Notes: generated by a model not told the origin, from the sequence alone. Numbered from the stretch's first letter, positions 35,111 through 45,576 are shown. The stretch: 64,000 nt of DNA from Lacticaseibacillus kribbianus (GCF_020180945.1 NZ_JAIPUL010000001.1:124001-188000); one strand, 5' to 3'. Program-made: numbers and translations.

Positions 35111-35485
35111 CTAGTCCTGATTCTGCTTGGCCAAAAGGTCGCGAATCTCGGTCAAGAGGGCCTCTTCCTTGGTAGGGCCGGCCGGGGCCGCCGGTTTCTT
35201 TGGCATCAGGCGGTTCACGGTGCGCACAATCAAGAACACGATGAAGGCGACGATCAGGAAGTTGATGATGTCGCTTAAAAACGCACCGTACGTGAACTTG
35301 GCGCCGAGCACGGAGAAGCTGAGCTTGGCCAGGTTGGTGCTTTTGGTGAACATGCCGAGAATCGGGCCGATCAGGTTGTCGGTCAAGGACGTCACCAGCT
35401 TGGTGAACGCGCTGCCGATGATGACGCCGACGGCAAGGTCTAAGACGTTGCCGCGCATGATGAACGCTTTGAATTCTTTGAACAC
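35111..35485 (-). CDS. mscL: Large-conductance mechanosensitive channel
   Basis: 124 residues. Begins at GTG (35485) behind AGGAGG. Pore helix [21 protein letters not shown] and second helix [18 protein letters not shown], then a charged C-terminal bundle. Opens under membrane tension to release solutes after hypo-osmotic shock. Monocistronic, convergent with xylB. Confidence 0.96.
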   Translation of the reverse strand: MFKEFKAFIMRGNVLDLAVGVIIGSAFTKLVTSLTDNLIGPILGMFTKSTNLAKLSFSVLGAKFTYGAFLSDIINFLIVAFIVFLIVRTVNRLMPKKPAAPAGPTKEEALLTEIRDLLAKQNQD

Positions 35486-35630
35486 AGAGGAACCTCCTGG
35501 TGCCGGTTTTGCCGGCTACTTTTTCCTTCAGTATACCGGTCTTGGCCCGGCCTTTTCAATCGTTGAATGCGCTTGCATTTTGGAATCGTCCTCCCTCATA
35601 ATTAAAGAGAGACGGCAAGGAGGAGAGCGT

Positions 35631-36568
<938 letters not shown>

Positions 36569-36572
<4 letters not shown>

Positions 36573-37564
36573 GGCGGGTGGTCGCGCGCGACGGCCTGGT
36601 GCTTGTGCTGTGCGCGCTTGTCTTCCTATTCGGTGCGGCCTTCAACACCGACACCGGCTGGACGCTGGGGCTGGCCGCGGCCGGGCTGGTTCTGGTCGGC
36701 GCGCTGACGCTGTTGTGGCCGCTGGGTCAGGTGCAGGCCGAATCCCGCGCGCAGACGTCCGCGGAGGTGCCGGTGACGCTTGCGCTGTCCGGGCGCGCCT
36801 GGTTCGCGCAGCTGTCCGTGCAAGGCGGCGTTGCACCGGCCGTTTTCACTCCGGTGCTGGGGAGCGCCGCCGGCAGCGTCGAGGTCGTCTTGGCCCGCGG
36901 CCGCTACCGCCGGTTGCCGCTGACGCTGGTGGCGACGGACGCCGTCGGTCTGCTGCAGAAAACGCGCCCGCTGATCCTCAAGTCGCCGCTTCTGGTCGGC
37001 CCCCGGCGTGAGGCGGACCTCTGCGCCCGGCTGTACCCGGTGATGCGCGCGGCCACGGCGCGCATGCAGGCGTCGGCGGGGGCGCCGAGCTTCGATCTGA
37101 TCGGCCTGCGCCCTTACGTGGCCGGGGATCCGATCCAGGCCATCGACTGGAAGCTGACGGCCAAAAGCGGGGCGGCCATCGTGCGGCAGACCAAGGCCGC
37201 GGCGCCGGTGACCTGGCAGGCGGTGCTGGTGCCCGACGCCGCCGAGTTCGAGCTGCAGCTGGCCCTAGTGCACACCCTAGCCGCCCGAGGTCTTTGGCAC
37301 GAGCTGACCGCGCTGACGTTGAGCGGCCCGGTGCGCCAGCCCGGGGCGGACTGGTTCGCGACCGTTCAGGCGGCCACCGTGCCGCTCGGCGACCTGACCA
37401 ACCTGAGCAGCCGGCCGACCATCGTGTTCTGCCCGGCCGCCGCGGTCGCGGCGGTGCAGGCCGCCCTGCAGCCGCGGCCGGTGATGGTGGTGGCGCTGAC
37501 GCCGGCCGGGACGGTGGTGACCTGTGGCGCCCGCGCGCAGCTGGTGCGGAGGGCGGCGTCATGA
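36569..37564 (+). CDS. DUF58 membrane-anchored protein
   Basis: 331 residues. Two membrane helices near the N-terminus (about 10-55), then the DUF58 motif LRPYVAGDPIQAIDWKLTAKSG near 180-200. It normally works with the MoxR ATPase and a transglutaminase-like protein in envelope-related functions that are poorly defined. The 4-nt ATGA overlaps on both sides fix the start. Confidence 0.88.
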
Positions 37565-39747
37565 CGGCCGGGGGCAAGACGGCGGCAAGCAAGCCGGCCG
37601 CCAGTGTACCGGGGGCCGGTGCGGGCGCGCGCCGCGCAACGGCCGCCGGGCGCGCGCACCGGCTGCCCGTCGCCACGCTTTGGCGCGCCGGGCTGATGCT
37701 CTGGCTCGGCCAGGTGCTCCTCACGCCCTACCTCGAGGTCAACGCGCTGAACGCCCCGTGGGCGATGCGCGGCTTTGCCGCCCTTGCCGTAGGACTTGCG
37801 CTGGGCTGGCGGTTGTGGCCGCGCTGGCGCGTCCTGTGGCTCGGGGCGCTGGCGTCTGCCTTGCTTGGCGCCTGGTGGCTGCTGTTGCCCGCCGTCAGCC
37901 GCGAGGGGCAGGACCTGCCGGCGCTCGGCCGCCAGCTGGTGGAGGCCTGGCACGGGCTGATCGCCCGCGGCGGGGTCAACGTCGCGGCGCTTTTGGCCGC
38001 GGGACTCGGGCTTCTGTTCGTCCTGGCGCTTGCGGTGCTCGGAGTGCGGCTCGTGCACCCCTACCTGGCGCTGCTGCTGGTGCTGTGGTACGTCCTGATG
38101 GTGCACGCGGTCAACGGCAACCCGCTGGTGGGAGCGAGCCTGCAGCTTCTGGCCATCGCCTGCCTGATCAACGCGGGCTCGTGGCGCGGGGTGCTGGCTC
38201 GCGGCGCGGTGGCGGCGGCGATCGCCGGTGGCGCGACGCTTGGGGTTACCTACTTCTCTGATCCGCTCGACGTCGCCACCGTGCCGGTGCGCAACTGGGT
38301 CAACGCCTCGGGGCTCTACGACGTGCTGCTGGCGATGACGGCCGAAAATGCGCGCACCGGCTACAGCGACAACGACACGACGCTCGGCGGACCGGTGTAC
38401 GACGACACCACGCCGGTTTTCGCCGTGCGTGCCAAGTCGCCGTTTTACCTGCGGGTGACGGCCAAAACCGACTACACCGGCCGCGGCTGGACCGAGGTGA
38501 CCGACCAGCGGGTGGAGCGTCAGCGGCTCCACTATGAGGACGGCAACCTGCACGGCTTCGAGGATGCAGAGGCCGCGGCCTACGGAGAACCGATGGCCGC
38601 GACCATCACCGCGCAGGACACCATCACCTACTTCGGTCTGCCCAACGCGGACGTCGGCATCAAAACGGTGGCGCCGGGCGAGGTCTCCGATCTGTTCTAC
38701 GACTACGCCTCGGCGCGGCTGTACCGCGGGCGCCAAAGCGGCATCCGCAAGCTGACCATGACGGTGGCGCTCAAGCGGCGCGACCCGGAGGCGCTGCGGC
38801 AGATCGAGACGGTGCCGGAAGCGCCGGAGGACATTCAGCTGCCGAGTGCCCTGCCCAAGCGCATCGCGCGCCTAGCCGAGCGGGTGACGCAGGGCGCGGA
38901 CAACGACTACGACCGCGCGGTGGCCATCGAGCGCTACCTGCGCACCGAGGCCGGGCTGACCTACTCGAAGGTCGACACGCCCCAGACGCCACGGGGGCGC
39001 GATTACGTGGACCATTTTCTCTTCACCAGCAAGGTCGGCTACTGCGACAACTTCTCAAGCGCGATGGTGGTGATGCTGCGCAGCCTCGGCATTCCCGCGC
39101 GGTGGGCCAAAGGCTTCAATCAGGGCACCGCCGTCGGTGACAACACCTACAGCATCACCAATGCCAACGCGCACTCCTGGCCCGAGGTGGACTTCGGGGA
39201 CACGTTCGGCTGGGTCGACTTCGAGCCGACGCCGGGCTTTGGCGGCACCACGCCGACGCCCCTGGCCACGCCGGTCGCCCAGGCCGCAAGCGAAAGCACG
39301 TCAAGCGCCGCCTCCTCGAGCAGCGCCAGCGTCAAAAGCGCTGTGCGGGCCCAAAGCGCAAGCAGCGCGGCGGCCCCGACGGCGACTGCAACCACCACCG
39401 GCCACGCCGGGGCGGTGCTGGCGGTCATCGCCGGCGTCCTGGCGCTTGCGCTGTGGCTGGTGCGCCGCAAGCTGCTGGCGCTGGCCGCAAGCGTCCACCT
39501 GACGCCGCAAAACTTCCCGCGCCGCTACCGGCTGCTGCTTTACGCGCTGGCCGGCGTGCACCGGCGGCCGCCGAGCCAGAACCTGGTGGCCTACGCCACG
39601 GCCGTCGAGGCGCGCCTGCCGCTGGGTGGAGCGCTCACGACGCTGACGACGGCCTACGAGGCCGCCGTGTACGGCGCGCGCCCGCAGGCCCCAACTAAGG
39701 CCTTCCGCCAGGTCGCGCGCGGGCTGCCGTGGCGCGGACGAAGGTGA
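37561..39747 (+). CDS. Transglutaminase-like membrane protein
   Basis: 728 residues. About six membrane helices (35-240), then an outside transglutaminase core with the Cys of GYCDNFSSAMVVMLRSLG, His of NAHSWPEV and Asp of GWVDFEPTPGF as triad. A Ser/Ala/Thr-rich linker leads to a last membrane helix (AVLAVIAGVLALALWLV) and a cytoplasmic tail. Typical third gene of MoxR-DUF58 operons; substrates unknown. Confidence 0.9.
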   Translation: MTAGGKTAASKPAASVPGAGAGARRATAAGRAHRLPVATLWRAGLMLWLGQVLLTPYLEVNALNAPWAMRGFAALAVGLALGWRLWPRWRVLWLGALASALLGAWWLLLPAVSREGQDLPALGRQLVEAWHGLIARGGVNVAALLAAGLGLLFVLALAVLGVRLVHPYLALLLVLWYVLMVHAVNGNPLVGASLQLLAIACLINAGSWRGVLARGAVAAAIAGGATLGVTYFSDPLDVATVPVRNWVNASGLYDVLLAMTAENARTGYSDNDTTLGGPVYDDTTPVFAVRAKSPFYLRVTAKTDYTGRGWTEVTDQRVERQRLHYEDGNLHGFEDAEAAAYGEPMAATITAQDTITYFGLPNADVGIKTVAPGEVSDLFYDYASARLYRGRQSGIRKLTMTVALKRRDPEALRQIETVPEAPEDIQLPSALPKRIARLAERVTQGADNDYDRAVAIERYLRTEAGLTYSKVDTPQTPRGRDYVDHFLFTSKVGYCDNFSSAMVVMLRSLGIPARWAKGFNQGTAVGDNTYSITNANAHSWPEVDFGDTFGWVDFEPTPGFGGTTPTPLATPVAQAASESTSSAASSSSASVKSAVRAQSASSAAAPTATATTTGHAGAVLAVIAGVLALALWLVRRKLLALAASVHLTPQNFPRRYRLLLYALAGVHRRPPSQNLVAYATAVEARLPLGGALTTLTTAYEAAVYGARPQAPTKAFRQVARGLPWRGRR

Positions 39748-39756
39748 GCACGAGGC

Positions 39757-39930
39757 AGGCCATAAGTCGGTCAGCCGGATTGTGCATGAAAGTTACATCG
39801 CAGTCGCGGGCCATAAGTCAACGCCCACGCACACAAGGCGGCCACCACGCGTTTCCTAAGTTCGGGAAACACGCGGTGGCCGCCTTGTGCTCTGGGCGAA
39901 GTGCGACTTATGGCCCAGCCTCAGTTACAT
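39757..39930. repeat. Small inverted-repeat element with 12-bp ends
   Basis: GGGCCATAAGTC (39808-39819) and its perfect complement GACTTATGGCCC (39905-39916) bracket a second palindrome with ~25-bp arms (39832-39856 and 39864-39889, two mismatches). A further direct copy AGGCCATAAGTC lies at 39757-39768. AGTTACATC occurs directly repeated on both sides (39791-39799 and 39922-39930). No T-run, so not a plain terminator. Small non-autonomous mobile element or recombination remnant is possible. Confidence 0.6.
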
Positions 39931-40974
39931 CAGTGCCTGCTGCAGCGCGATGGCCAGGCCAAGCGCGGCGATCAGGCCGATGATCACGATGTGGCGGCGC
40001 TTGTGGATCACCACGAAGGCCAGGTACTCGCGGATCACGGCGTTGGGCAGGAAGTAAAACGACGTGGCCGCGCCGACCCCGTTGGCGGCGAGGCCGGCCG
40101 CGCGGGCGAAGATGCCGGCGCGCAGCAGGTGGTAGTTGTTGGTGAAAAACGCCGCCTTGTAGGGCGCGCCCTTCACCTGACGCTCGATTAGGCGCTTGGA
40201 GAACAGCATGTTCTGGTACGTGGTCTTGGACGCGTCTTCGACCAGGGTGTCGGCCTCGGGCACGCCCTGGGCTACGGCGAAGCGCTGCATCGCCAGGCCC
40301 TCGGGCAGCTTCTCGTCTGCGCCCTGGCCGCCGGAGAAGACCAGCGTCGCGCGCTTGCCCGTTTTGGCCAGCTGCTTGTCGTAGAACTTGATGCCGGCGT
40401 TGATGCGGGCGGCCAGAAGCGGCGAGACCTTATCGCCGCCGAGCAGTCCGGCGCCCAGCACGATCAGGAAGTCCTTGTCGCGGCGCGGCCGGTAGAGGTT
40501 GTACAGCACCAGCGCGGTCAGGAAGTTGTACAGCGCGACCAGCTCGTAGGCGATGCTCAGGCTGAAGAAGACGGCCAGCCCGTTGTAGACGGGGTCGGGC
40601 AAAAAGCCGCGGCCGACGCTGGCGGCGATCTCAAGCAACAAAAGCGCCAGCGCGAGCAGCAGGGTCAGCGCGTTGCCCAGCGAGTGGCCCTCGCGCCGCC
40701 ACACGACCCGCGCGTTCCACAGCAGCCAGACCAGGTGCAGGGCGAAGAGCACGCCGATCACCAGCAGGAGGATGATGAACAGCGTCGCCGACACGGCGAT
40801 CAACAGGCGGTTGTTGGAGCCCAGGATCAGCCCGGCCGCGGCGGTCAGGACGGTGATGGCAAACAGGTTGAACAGCAGGCCGTTGAGCAGCCGCCGCGGC
40901 TCGCGGAAGAAGCAGGTGGCAAAAAGCCCCCCGAACAGGAGCACGGGAATCAAGAGGTAGGCGACAGCGGTCAT
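39925..40974 (-). CDS. YdcF/DUF218-family membrane protein
   Basis: 349 residues. Five to six N-terminal membrane helices (1-170), then the DUF218 domain with FLIVLGAGLLGGDKVSPLLAARI and LVFSGGQGADEKLPEG, and a final membrane helix. Relatives (SanA, ElyC) are tied to envelope integrity. AAGGAAG before ATG 40974. Convergent with the transglutaminase gene, with the inverted-repeat element between them reaching its stop codon. Confidence 0.88.
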   Translation of the reverse strand: MTAVAYLLIPVLLFGGLFATCFFREPRRLLNGLLFNLFAITVLTAAAGLILGSNNRLLIAVSATLFIILLLVIGVLFALHLVWLLWNARVVWRREGHSLGNALTLLLALALLLLEIAASVGRGFLPDPVYNGLAVFFSLSIAYELVALYNFLTALVLYNLYRPRRDKDFLIVLGAGLLGGDKVSPLLAARINAGIKFYDKQLAKTGKRATLVFSGGQGADEKLPEGLAMQRFAVAQGVPEADTLVEDASKTTYQNMLFSKRLIERQVKGAPYKAAFFTNNYHLLRAGIFARAAGLAANGVGAATSFYFLPNAVIREYLAFVVIHKRRHIVIIGLIAALGLAIALQQALM

Positions 40975-41111
40975 TGAGACACTTCCTTGTGGTGATTAGA
41001 TTTGGGTGGGGTTATAATGAGACCAATCATTGGCTTCACAATTTACTTAAATCAGGGCGGTGCAACGGCGGCAGTCGCGGCCGGTGTCGACCCAGAAGGA
41101 GTTAGTTCATC

Positions 41112-41582
41112 ATGCATGATCCAGTTTTCGGCACGAAAGATCCGACGCTGACCTACAAGACGCGCATCGGCGTCTACGGGGTGATTCCGGACGAAACCGG
41201 CAAGCGCCTGTTAATCCTGGAGGCGCCCAACCACGCGCTTTTCCTGCCCGGCGGCGAGGTCGAAGGTTCGGAAACCGACGCGCAGACGCTTGACCGCGAG
41301 CTGCTCGAGGAGTTCGGCGTGCGCGTCACCCAGGTGGCACTGCTCGGATCTTCCAGCGAGTACTTTTACTCGCACCACCGCCAGACGGCCTACTACCATC
41401 CGGCGACGTTCTACGCCGCGGCCGACATTCAGAAGGTGGCAGCGCCGCTGGAGGACTTCAACACGCTGATGCTGATGCCGGTGGAGCTGGCGGCCGCGCA
41501 GCTGAAGCGCCCGACGCACCGCTGGGCCGTCGCCCAGTGGCTGAAGCGCCAGGGTGACGAAGCGAACTCCGGCACGAACTGA
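41112..41582 (+). CDS. NUDIX hydrolase
   Basis: 156 residues. Complete Nudix box G-x5-E-x7-REUxEExGU in GEVEGSETDAQTLDRELLEE followed by FG. Family hydrolyses nucleoside diphosphates linked to another moiety; substrate not deducible. AGAAGGAG lies 11 nt before ATG. A TATAAT at 41013-41018 is the probable -10. Its stop codon is the first base pairs of the structured element copy B. Confidence 0.88.
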   Translation: MHDPVFGTKDPTLTYKTRIGVYGVIPDETGKRLLILEAPNHALFLPGGEVEGSETDAQTLDRELLEEFGVRVTQVALLGSSSEYFYSHHRQTAYYHPATFYAAADIQKVAAPLEDFNTLMLMPVELAAAQLKRPTHRWAVAQWLKRQGDEANSGTN

Positions 41583-41742
41583 CCACCGCTTTCGGCAACG
41601 GGCCAAGGCGGCGGAACGCGTGGGGCTCCCGCAAGCCCAAAGTGCGGTCTTGCGACCCGCCCTTGCTGTAAGCCGGCAAAGCCCGCCAGCTAACAGCAAT
41701 GTCATGCTGGCGCGCCTTGGCCCTCCGCCTCCAGTGGTGGTC
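41581..41742 (+). repeat. Structured intergenic element, family 1, copy B
   Basis: Outer arms GACCACCGCT (41581-41590) / AGTGGTGGTC (41733-41742) and inner arms GGGCCAAGGCG (41600-41610) / CGCCTTGGCCC (41713-41723) differ from copy A yet pair. Conserved interior: GCGGAACGCGTGGGGCTCCC, CGCAAG/CTTGCG stem, GACCCGCC, hairpin TTGCTGT..ACAGCAA (41663-41699), then ATGTCATGCTGG. Starts at the NUDIX stop codon; 100 bp further begins the convergent HD gene. Confidence 0.75.
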
Positions 41743-41843
41743 GGTTCGTGCCTCCGCGCGACAGTGCGTGTCGTTTGGTCCTGGCGGTTTTGACAATCAG
41801 CTTCAGCAGATACCACCTATCCAAGTGCGCGCCGCCCGACCGC

Positions 41844-43184
41844 TCACAGCCGAATCAGTGCGCCGTTGAGCAGGTGGTCCTGGAAGGCGCGGTAGACCCG
41901 CGCGTTTTGGGCGTCGCGGTCGCGGTCCAGCATCACCTTGGGGAAGTAGAAGCGCTTGTCGCCGACCGACTGCCCCGAAATGGCGGCGACCAGCCGCGAC
42001 TGGGTGGACAGCTCCTCGAGGGTGCCGTCGGCCTGGATGATCTCGATCTGAGTCTTCGGGTTGGCGGCGCTTGGGTCGTACTGGTCGTAAGGCAGGTCGA
42101 AGCTGTCGTTTTCGGCGGTGTAGTAGGTCGGGTCAAAGCCCGCCTGGCGCACCAGCTCGCGCATCTCTGGCAGAAGGCCCGCGGTGGCCTGGTTGAAGGT
42201 CACCGACTTCAGCGGCCGGCGGCTCAGAAAGCGGTCGGCCAGGTCGGCGAGCACCGGGTCCGGGTAGTCCAGCCAGTAGGTGAAGTAGGTGTTGAGCACC
42301 CCGTCGTCCAGGCGCAGGTAGTCGCGCAACGTGAAGTCGTTTTCGAAAAACGGAATCAAGAGGCGCGGCGCGAACTTGGCGTCGAACTTGCCCGCCGTGT
42401 AAAGCACCTTGGCGCGCTGCAGCAGGTGGGTCAGGATCATCTCCATGCCGCGCGAGACGGGGTGGAAGTAGATCTGCTGGTACATTTGGAAGCGGCTGAC
42501 GATGTAGTCCTCGACGGCGTGCATGCCGTTGGCGTCAAACCCGATGCCGCCGGCGTAGGGCCGCATCACCCGCAGGATGCGGGTGAGGTCGAACTCGCCG
42601 TACTTGGTGCCGGTGTTGTACGCGTCGCGCAGCAGGTAGTCCATGCGGTCGGCGTCGATCTGGCTTGAGATCATCTGCACCACCTGCGGGTTCGGGTAGG
42701 TGTGCGCGATGACGCTTGCGACCTTGGCCGGAAAGCCCGGCGCGACCGTCGCCAGGATGCGGCAGACGTTGGTGCTCGGGTCGGTCACGATCTGGCGCGT
42801 GATTGCCTCGTGGTCGGTGCCGAAGATGTGCTCGAAGGTGTGCGAGTAGGCGCCGTGGCCGATGTCGTGCAACAGCGCCGCGCACAGCGCGACCAGCCGC
42901 TCGGCGTCGTCCCAGAGGCCGTCGCCGGCCGTCTGGGTCGGGTAGTTGGTCGCGAAGTTGTCGCAGATCTGGCGCGTGATCTCGTAGACGCCTAGGCTGT
43001 GGGTGAAGCGGGTGTGCTCGGCGCCCTGGAAAACGGTCGCCGCCACGCCCAGCTGCTTGATGCGCCGCAGCCGCTGGAACTCCGGCGTGTTGATCAGGTC
43101 CAGGATGACCTGATGCCGGACGTGGATGTAGTTGTGGACCGGATCGCGAAAAACCTTCTCGCGAGGTAAGTACTGGATCGGCAT
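41844..43184 (-). CDS. HD-domain phosphohydrolase (YwfO/dGTPase-like)
   Basis: 446 residues. Metal-binding HD motif: EHTRFTHSLG (56-65) and LLHDIGHGAYSHTFEH with H106-D107. The layout VFRDPVHNYI at the start matches the YwfO group related to dNTP triphosphohydrolases; activity on dNTPs is inferred from family. GAGGAG before ATG 43184. A leftward promoter GTGTCA-N17-TATAAT can be drawn in the divergent region with ywiB. Confidence 0.9.
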   Translation of the reverse strand: MPIQYLPREKVFRDPVHNYIHVRHQVILDLINTPEFQRLRRIKQLGVAATVFQGAEHTRFTHSLGVYEITRQICDNFATNYPTQTAGDGLWDDAERLVALCAALLHDIGHGAYSHTFEHIFGTDHEAITRQIVTDPSTNVCRILATVAPGFPAKVASVIAHTYPNPQVVQMISSQIDADRMDYLLRDAYNTGTKYGEFDLTRILRVMRPYAGGIGFDANGMHAVEDYIVSRFQMYQQIYFHPVSRGMEMILTHLLQRAKVLYTAGKFDAKFAPRLLIPFFENDFTLRDYLRLDDGVLNTYFTYWLDYPDPVLADLADRFLSRRPLKSVTFNQATAGLLPEMRELVRQAGFDPTYYTAENDSFDLPYDQYDPSAANPKTQIEIIQADGTLEELSTQSRLVAAISGQSVGDKRFYFPKVMLDRDRDAQNARVYRAFQDHLLNGALIRL

Positions 43185-43237
43185 ATTATCTCCTCACTGG
43201 GCAGCGCCCGAAACGTGTCAACTTCATTATAATAGAA

Positions 43238-43277
43238 ATGACCGGTCATGACACGCGGTTGCGGATTTTGGTATAAT
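43238..43277. promoter_or_regulatory. Divergent promoters around a 12-bp palindrome
   Basis: Rightward: ATGACA (43248-43253) and extended -10 TGGTATAAT (TATAAT 43272-43277). Leftward promoter reads through 43228-43256. Between them the perfect palindrome ATGACCGGTCAT (43238-43249) overlaps both -35 regions and could bind a regulator of both genes. Confidence 0.5.
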
Positions 43278-43304
43278 GGCTGGCAGAAAGGACTGGTGAG
43301 AGGC

Positions 43305-43751
43305 ATGGATCTGACGCATGGCGTACCCATCACGCTTCACCTTGAGACATTCGTGGAGCAGGACGGCGCGACGGAGAAGCACGTTTTTGACGAACCCGGC
43401 ACCCTGGTGGCGATGGGAGGCACGCTGTACATTCGTTACCGCGAGGTCGACCCGGAGCAAAACACCGACTACCCGGTGACGCTCAAGCTGCGCGACGACG
43501 GCTCGGTGCAGCTGGCGCGCGGCGCCTCGGACGCGGACATGAACCTGCGGCTGCATTTTGCCAACGATCGGCGCATCCTGACGCGCTACCGGACGCCGTA
43601 CGGGGTGATTCCCGTCGAGACGGTGACGCCGCGGCTGGACGTCCGCATGACCGAGGACCCGCTGGCGGGCGAGGTTTACATCGAGTACCAGCTCTTCGGC
43701 AACGGCGAGCACCTTGGAAATTACCGGCTGCATTTGCAATTTAGTGCCTGA
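43305..43751 (+). CDS. DUF1934 protein (YwiB-like)
   Basis: 148 residues, lipocalin-like beta-barrel family of unknown function (DUF1934), commonly upstream of argS or rpoE in lactobacilli. Seen: VDPEQNTDYPVTLKL, YRTPYGVIPVETVTPRL and a C-terminal YIEYQLFGNGEHLGNYRLHLQF. ATG 43305 is chosen by the GAGAGG just upstream. rpoE follows 43 bp later. Confidence 0.85.
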   Translation: MDLTHGVPITLHLETFVEQDGATEKHVFDEPGTLVAMGGTLYIRYREVDPEQNTDYPVTLKLRDDGSVQLARGASDADMNLRLHFANDRRILTRYRTPYGVIPVETVTPRLDVRMTEDPLAGEVYIEYQLFGNGEHLGNYRLHLQFSA

Positions 43752-43794
43752 GCGCGTAATATCTTAAATAGACTGTGGAAAGGGCGTGTACCGG

Positions 43795-44433
43795 TTGAAA
43801 CTAGACGTATTTGCCGATGCGAACAAAGCTGAACTGTCCATGATCGAGGTGGCACGCGCCATCCTCGAGGAGAAGGGCGAAACCATGCCTTTCGTGGACA
43901 TTGTGAACGAGATCCAAACCTACTTGGGGAAAAGTGACAGCGAGGTTCGTGATCGCCTGCCGCAATTCTACACCGACCTGAACGTCGATGGTAGCTTCAT
44001 CTCCTTGGGCGACAACGTCTGGGGCCTGCGCGAGTGGTACCCGTACGAATCCGTCGATGAAGAGGTTAACCACCCCGAAGAGGAAGAGGACGCGCCGCGC
44101 CACAAGAAGCGCAAGAAGGTCAACGCCTTCCTCGCCGACGTGGCCGACGACGACGATGTCATCGACTACAACGACGACGATCCGGAAGACGATGACTTCG
44201 ACGACAGCGACGATGAGGACGACGACGAATCGGCCGACGGCGACGAGCCGGACGACTTCGACGCCGCGGTCGACAGCGACGACGCGGACGAAACCGACGA
44301 CGCCGCAGACGACCTGCCGGACGGCATCGAGGGCCAGCTGGCCGAGTTCGGCGACGACGAGACCGACGATTCCGACGACTCGGACGACGACTTCACCGCC
44401 GATCCCGCGGACGACGATTCGGATAAAGACTAG
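43795..44433 (+). CDS. rpoE: RNA polymerase delta subunit
   Basis: 212 residues. Globular N-terminal domain (about 1-90, [31 protein letters not shown]) and a very acidic disordered tail of Asp/Glu runs with a basic patch KKRKK between. Delta speeds recycling of RNA polymerase and alters promoter choice in Firmicutes. I place the start at TTG 43795 (TTG-KLDVFAD) because GGAAAGGG is 10 nt before it; a GTG at 43786 is only 1 nt from that site. Confidence 0.92.
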   Translation: MKLDVFADANKAELSMIEVARAILEEKGETMPFVDIVNEIQTYLGKSDSEVRDRLPQFYTDLNVDGSFISLGDNVWGLREWYPYESVDEEVNHPEEEEDAPRHKKRKKVNAFLADVADDDDVIDYNDDDPEDDDFDDSDDEDDDESADGDEPDDFDAAVDSDDADETDDAADDLPDGIEGQLAEFGDDETDDSDDSDDDFTADPADDDSDKD

Positions 44434-44437
44434 ACAG

Positions 44438-44464
44438 CAAAACCGGCGTAGGCCGGTTTTTTTG
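44438..44464 (+). terminator. Rho-independent terminator after rpoE
   Basis: AAAACCGGC-GTA-GGCCGGTTTTTTT. Confidence 0.9.
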
Positions 44465-44465
44465 T

Positions 44466-44745
44466 CCCCAGGGCGACGCGGGGCGCACTTAGCGGGACGG
44501 ATTGCCTAGCTAGGGTGCTTGGACCGCACTATGGCCCGAGTGCCCTAGCGTAGCAAGCCGCTCCCGCGTTGCCGCGCGGAGCCCGACGATGACCAGGGCG
44601 ACGCGGGGCGCACTTAGGCCACCGGCCAGCGTAAGCCCAGTGTTTGGGCCGTACTTTGGCCCGAGCGCTGGGCTTAGCTGGACGGGTGGCCGTTGCCGCG
44701 CGAAGCCCGACGATGACCAGGGGCGAAGCGGGGCGCACTTGGGCC
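44466..44745 (+). repeat. Tandem structured repeats, family 2
   Basis: About two and a quarter units with a period near 125 bp. The constant part reads CGTTGCCGCGCG(G/A)AGCCCGACGATGACC..GGGGCGCACTT; it occurs at 44567-44615 and 44691-44740, and its right half at 44466-44490. Between constant parts each unit has a long hairpin of different sequence: unit 1 CTAGGGTGCT / AGTGCCCTAG enclosed by GCGGGA / TCCCGC; unit 2 AAGCCCAG / CTGGGCTT enclosed by GGCCACC / GGTGGCC. The 609-bp gap holds no believable gene; 44746-45042 shows nothing further that I recognise. Confidence 0.7.
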
Positions 44746-45042
44746 GCTCTACGAGGAAAACCCGGGCTCCGGTGCGACCGAGTGACTGGAGAAACCGTAC
44801 ACGCTGCGATTGGAGTTCGGCAGTTGACCAGTATGGGTATCGGCTGGCGTTTGTGGGGCGGGAGCTCTTGTCTCGTCGCCGTTGACTCGTGGTGGTCAAC
44901 ATTCTGCGCGTGACTGAGCGTTGGAATCACGAGATTGGGCGAAGTCGCCCCGTTTCCACACGGCCACCGATTACGCGGCGATGACGGCCTGCTGGCTCGC
45001 GTTCGCCGCGTCTCTCACAATTCAACCCAACGGAGGAACAAC

Positions 45043-45576
45043 ATGGAACACCTGCTTTTGCTGCGCGGCGTCAACGTCGGCGGCAACCACCGCGTGGTGA
45101 TGCGCGAGCTGACCGCCGCGCTCACCGCCGCCGGGGCGAAAAACGTGGTCAGCTACATCAACTCCGGCAACGTGCTGATGGACTGCGACGGCGACGCGGC
45201 CGCACTGGTGGCGCCGGTGCTTGCGGCCTACGACTTTCCGATCGCGTTTTCGGTCGTGACCGGCGCGGCGTTCGTCGCCGCGGTGGGCCAGGCGCCGGCG
45301 TGGTGGGGTGCGCCCGGCGACCTGCGCCACAACGCGTTGTTTCGGCTGCCGGGCTACCGGCCCGAGTACGACGCCCGAATCCTGGCCGGCCTGACTGCCT
45401 ACGACCAGGTGGCAATCACGCCGCAGCTGATTTTTTGGACGTCGCCGGCCAAGGCCAACTACTCCCGGGCGTTCTACGCCAAAATGCTGCCGGAACCGTT
45501 CTACCCGCTGGTGTCGATCCGCAACCGCAACACCACGCTGAAGCTCGCGGCGATGATGCGTGATCGGCTGGACTGA
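45043..45576 (+). CDS. DUF1697 protein
   Basis: 177 residues. Family signature at the start (LLLRGVNVGGNHRVVMREL), then NVVSYINSGNVLMD and the C-terminal YSRAFYAKMLPEPFYPLVSIRNRNTTLKL. Function unknown. CGGAGG before ATG. No recognisable promoter in the GC-rich sequence ahead. Confidence 0.9.
   Translation: MEHLLLLRGVNVGGNHRVVMRELTAALTAAGAKNVVSYINSGNVLMDCDGDAAALVAPVLAAYDFPIAFSVVTGAAFVAAVGQAPAWWGAPGDLRHNALFRLPGYRPEYDARILAGLTAYDQVAITPQLIFWTSPAKANYSRAFYAKMLPEPFYPLVSIRNRNTTLKLAAMMRDRLD

Noticed and set aside
44589-44913. Small proteins encoded within the 44.5-44.9 kb repeats
   Set aside because: Open frames exist on both strands but lack ribosome binding sites and change character between repeat units; paired stems explain the sequence better.
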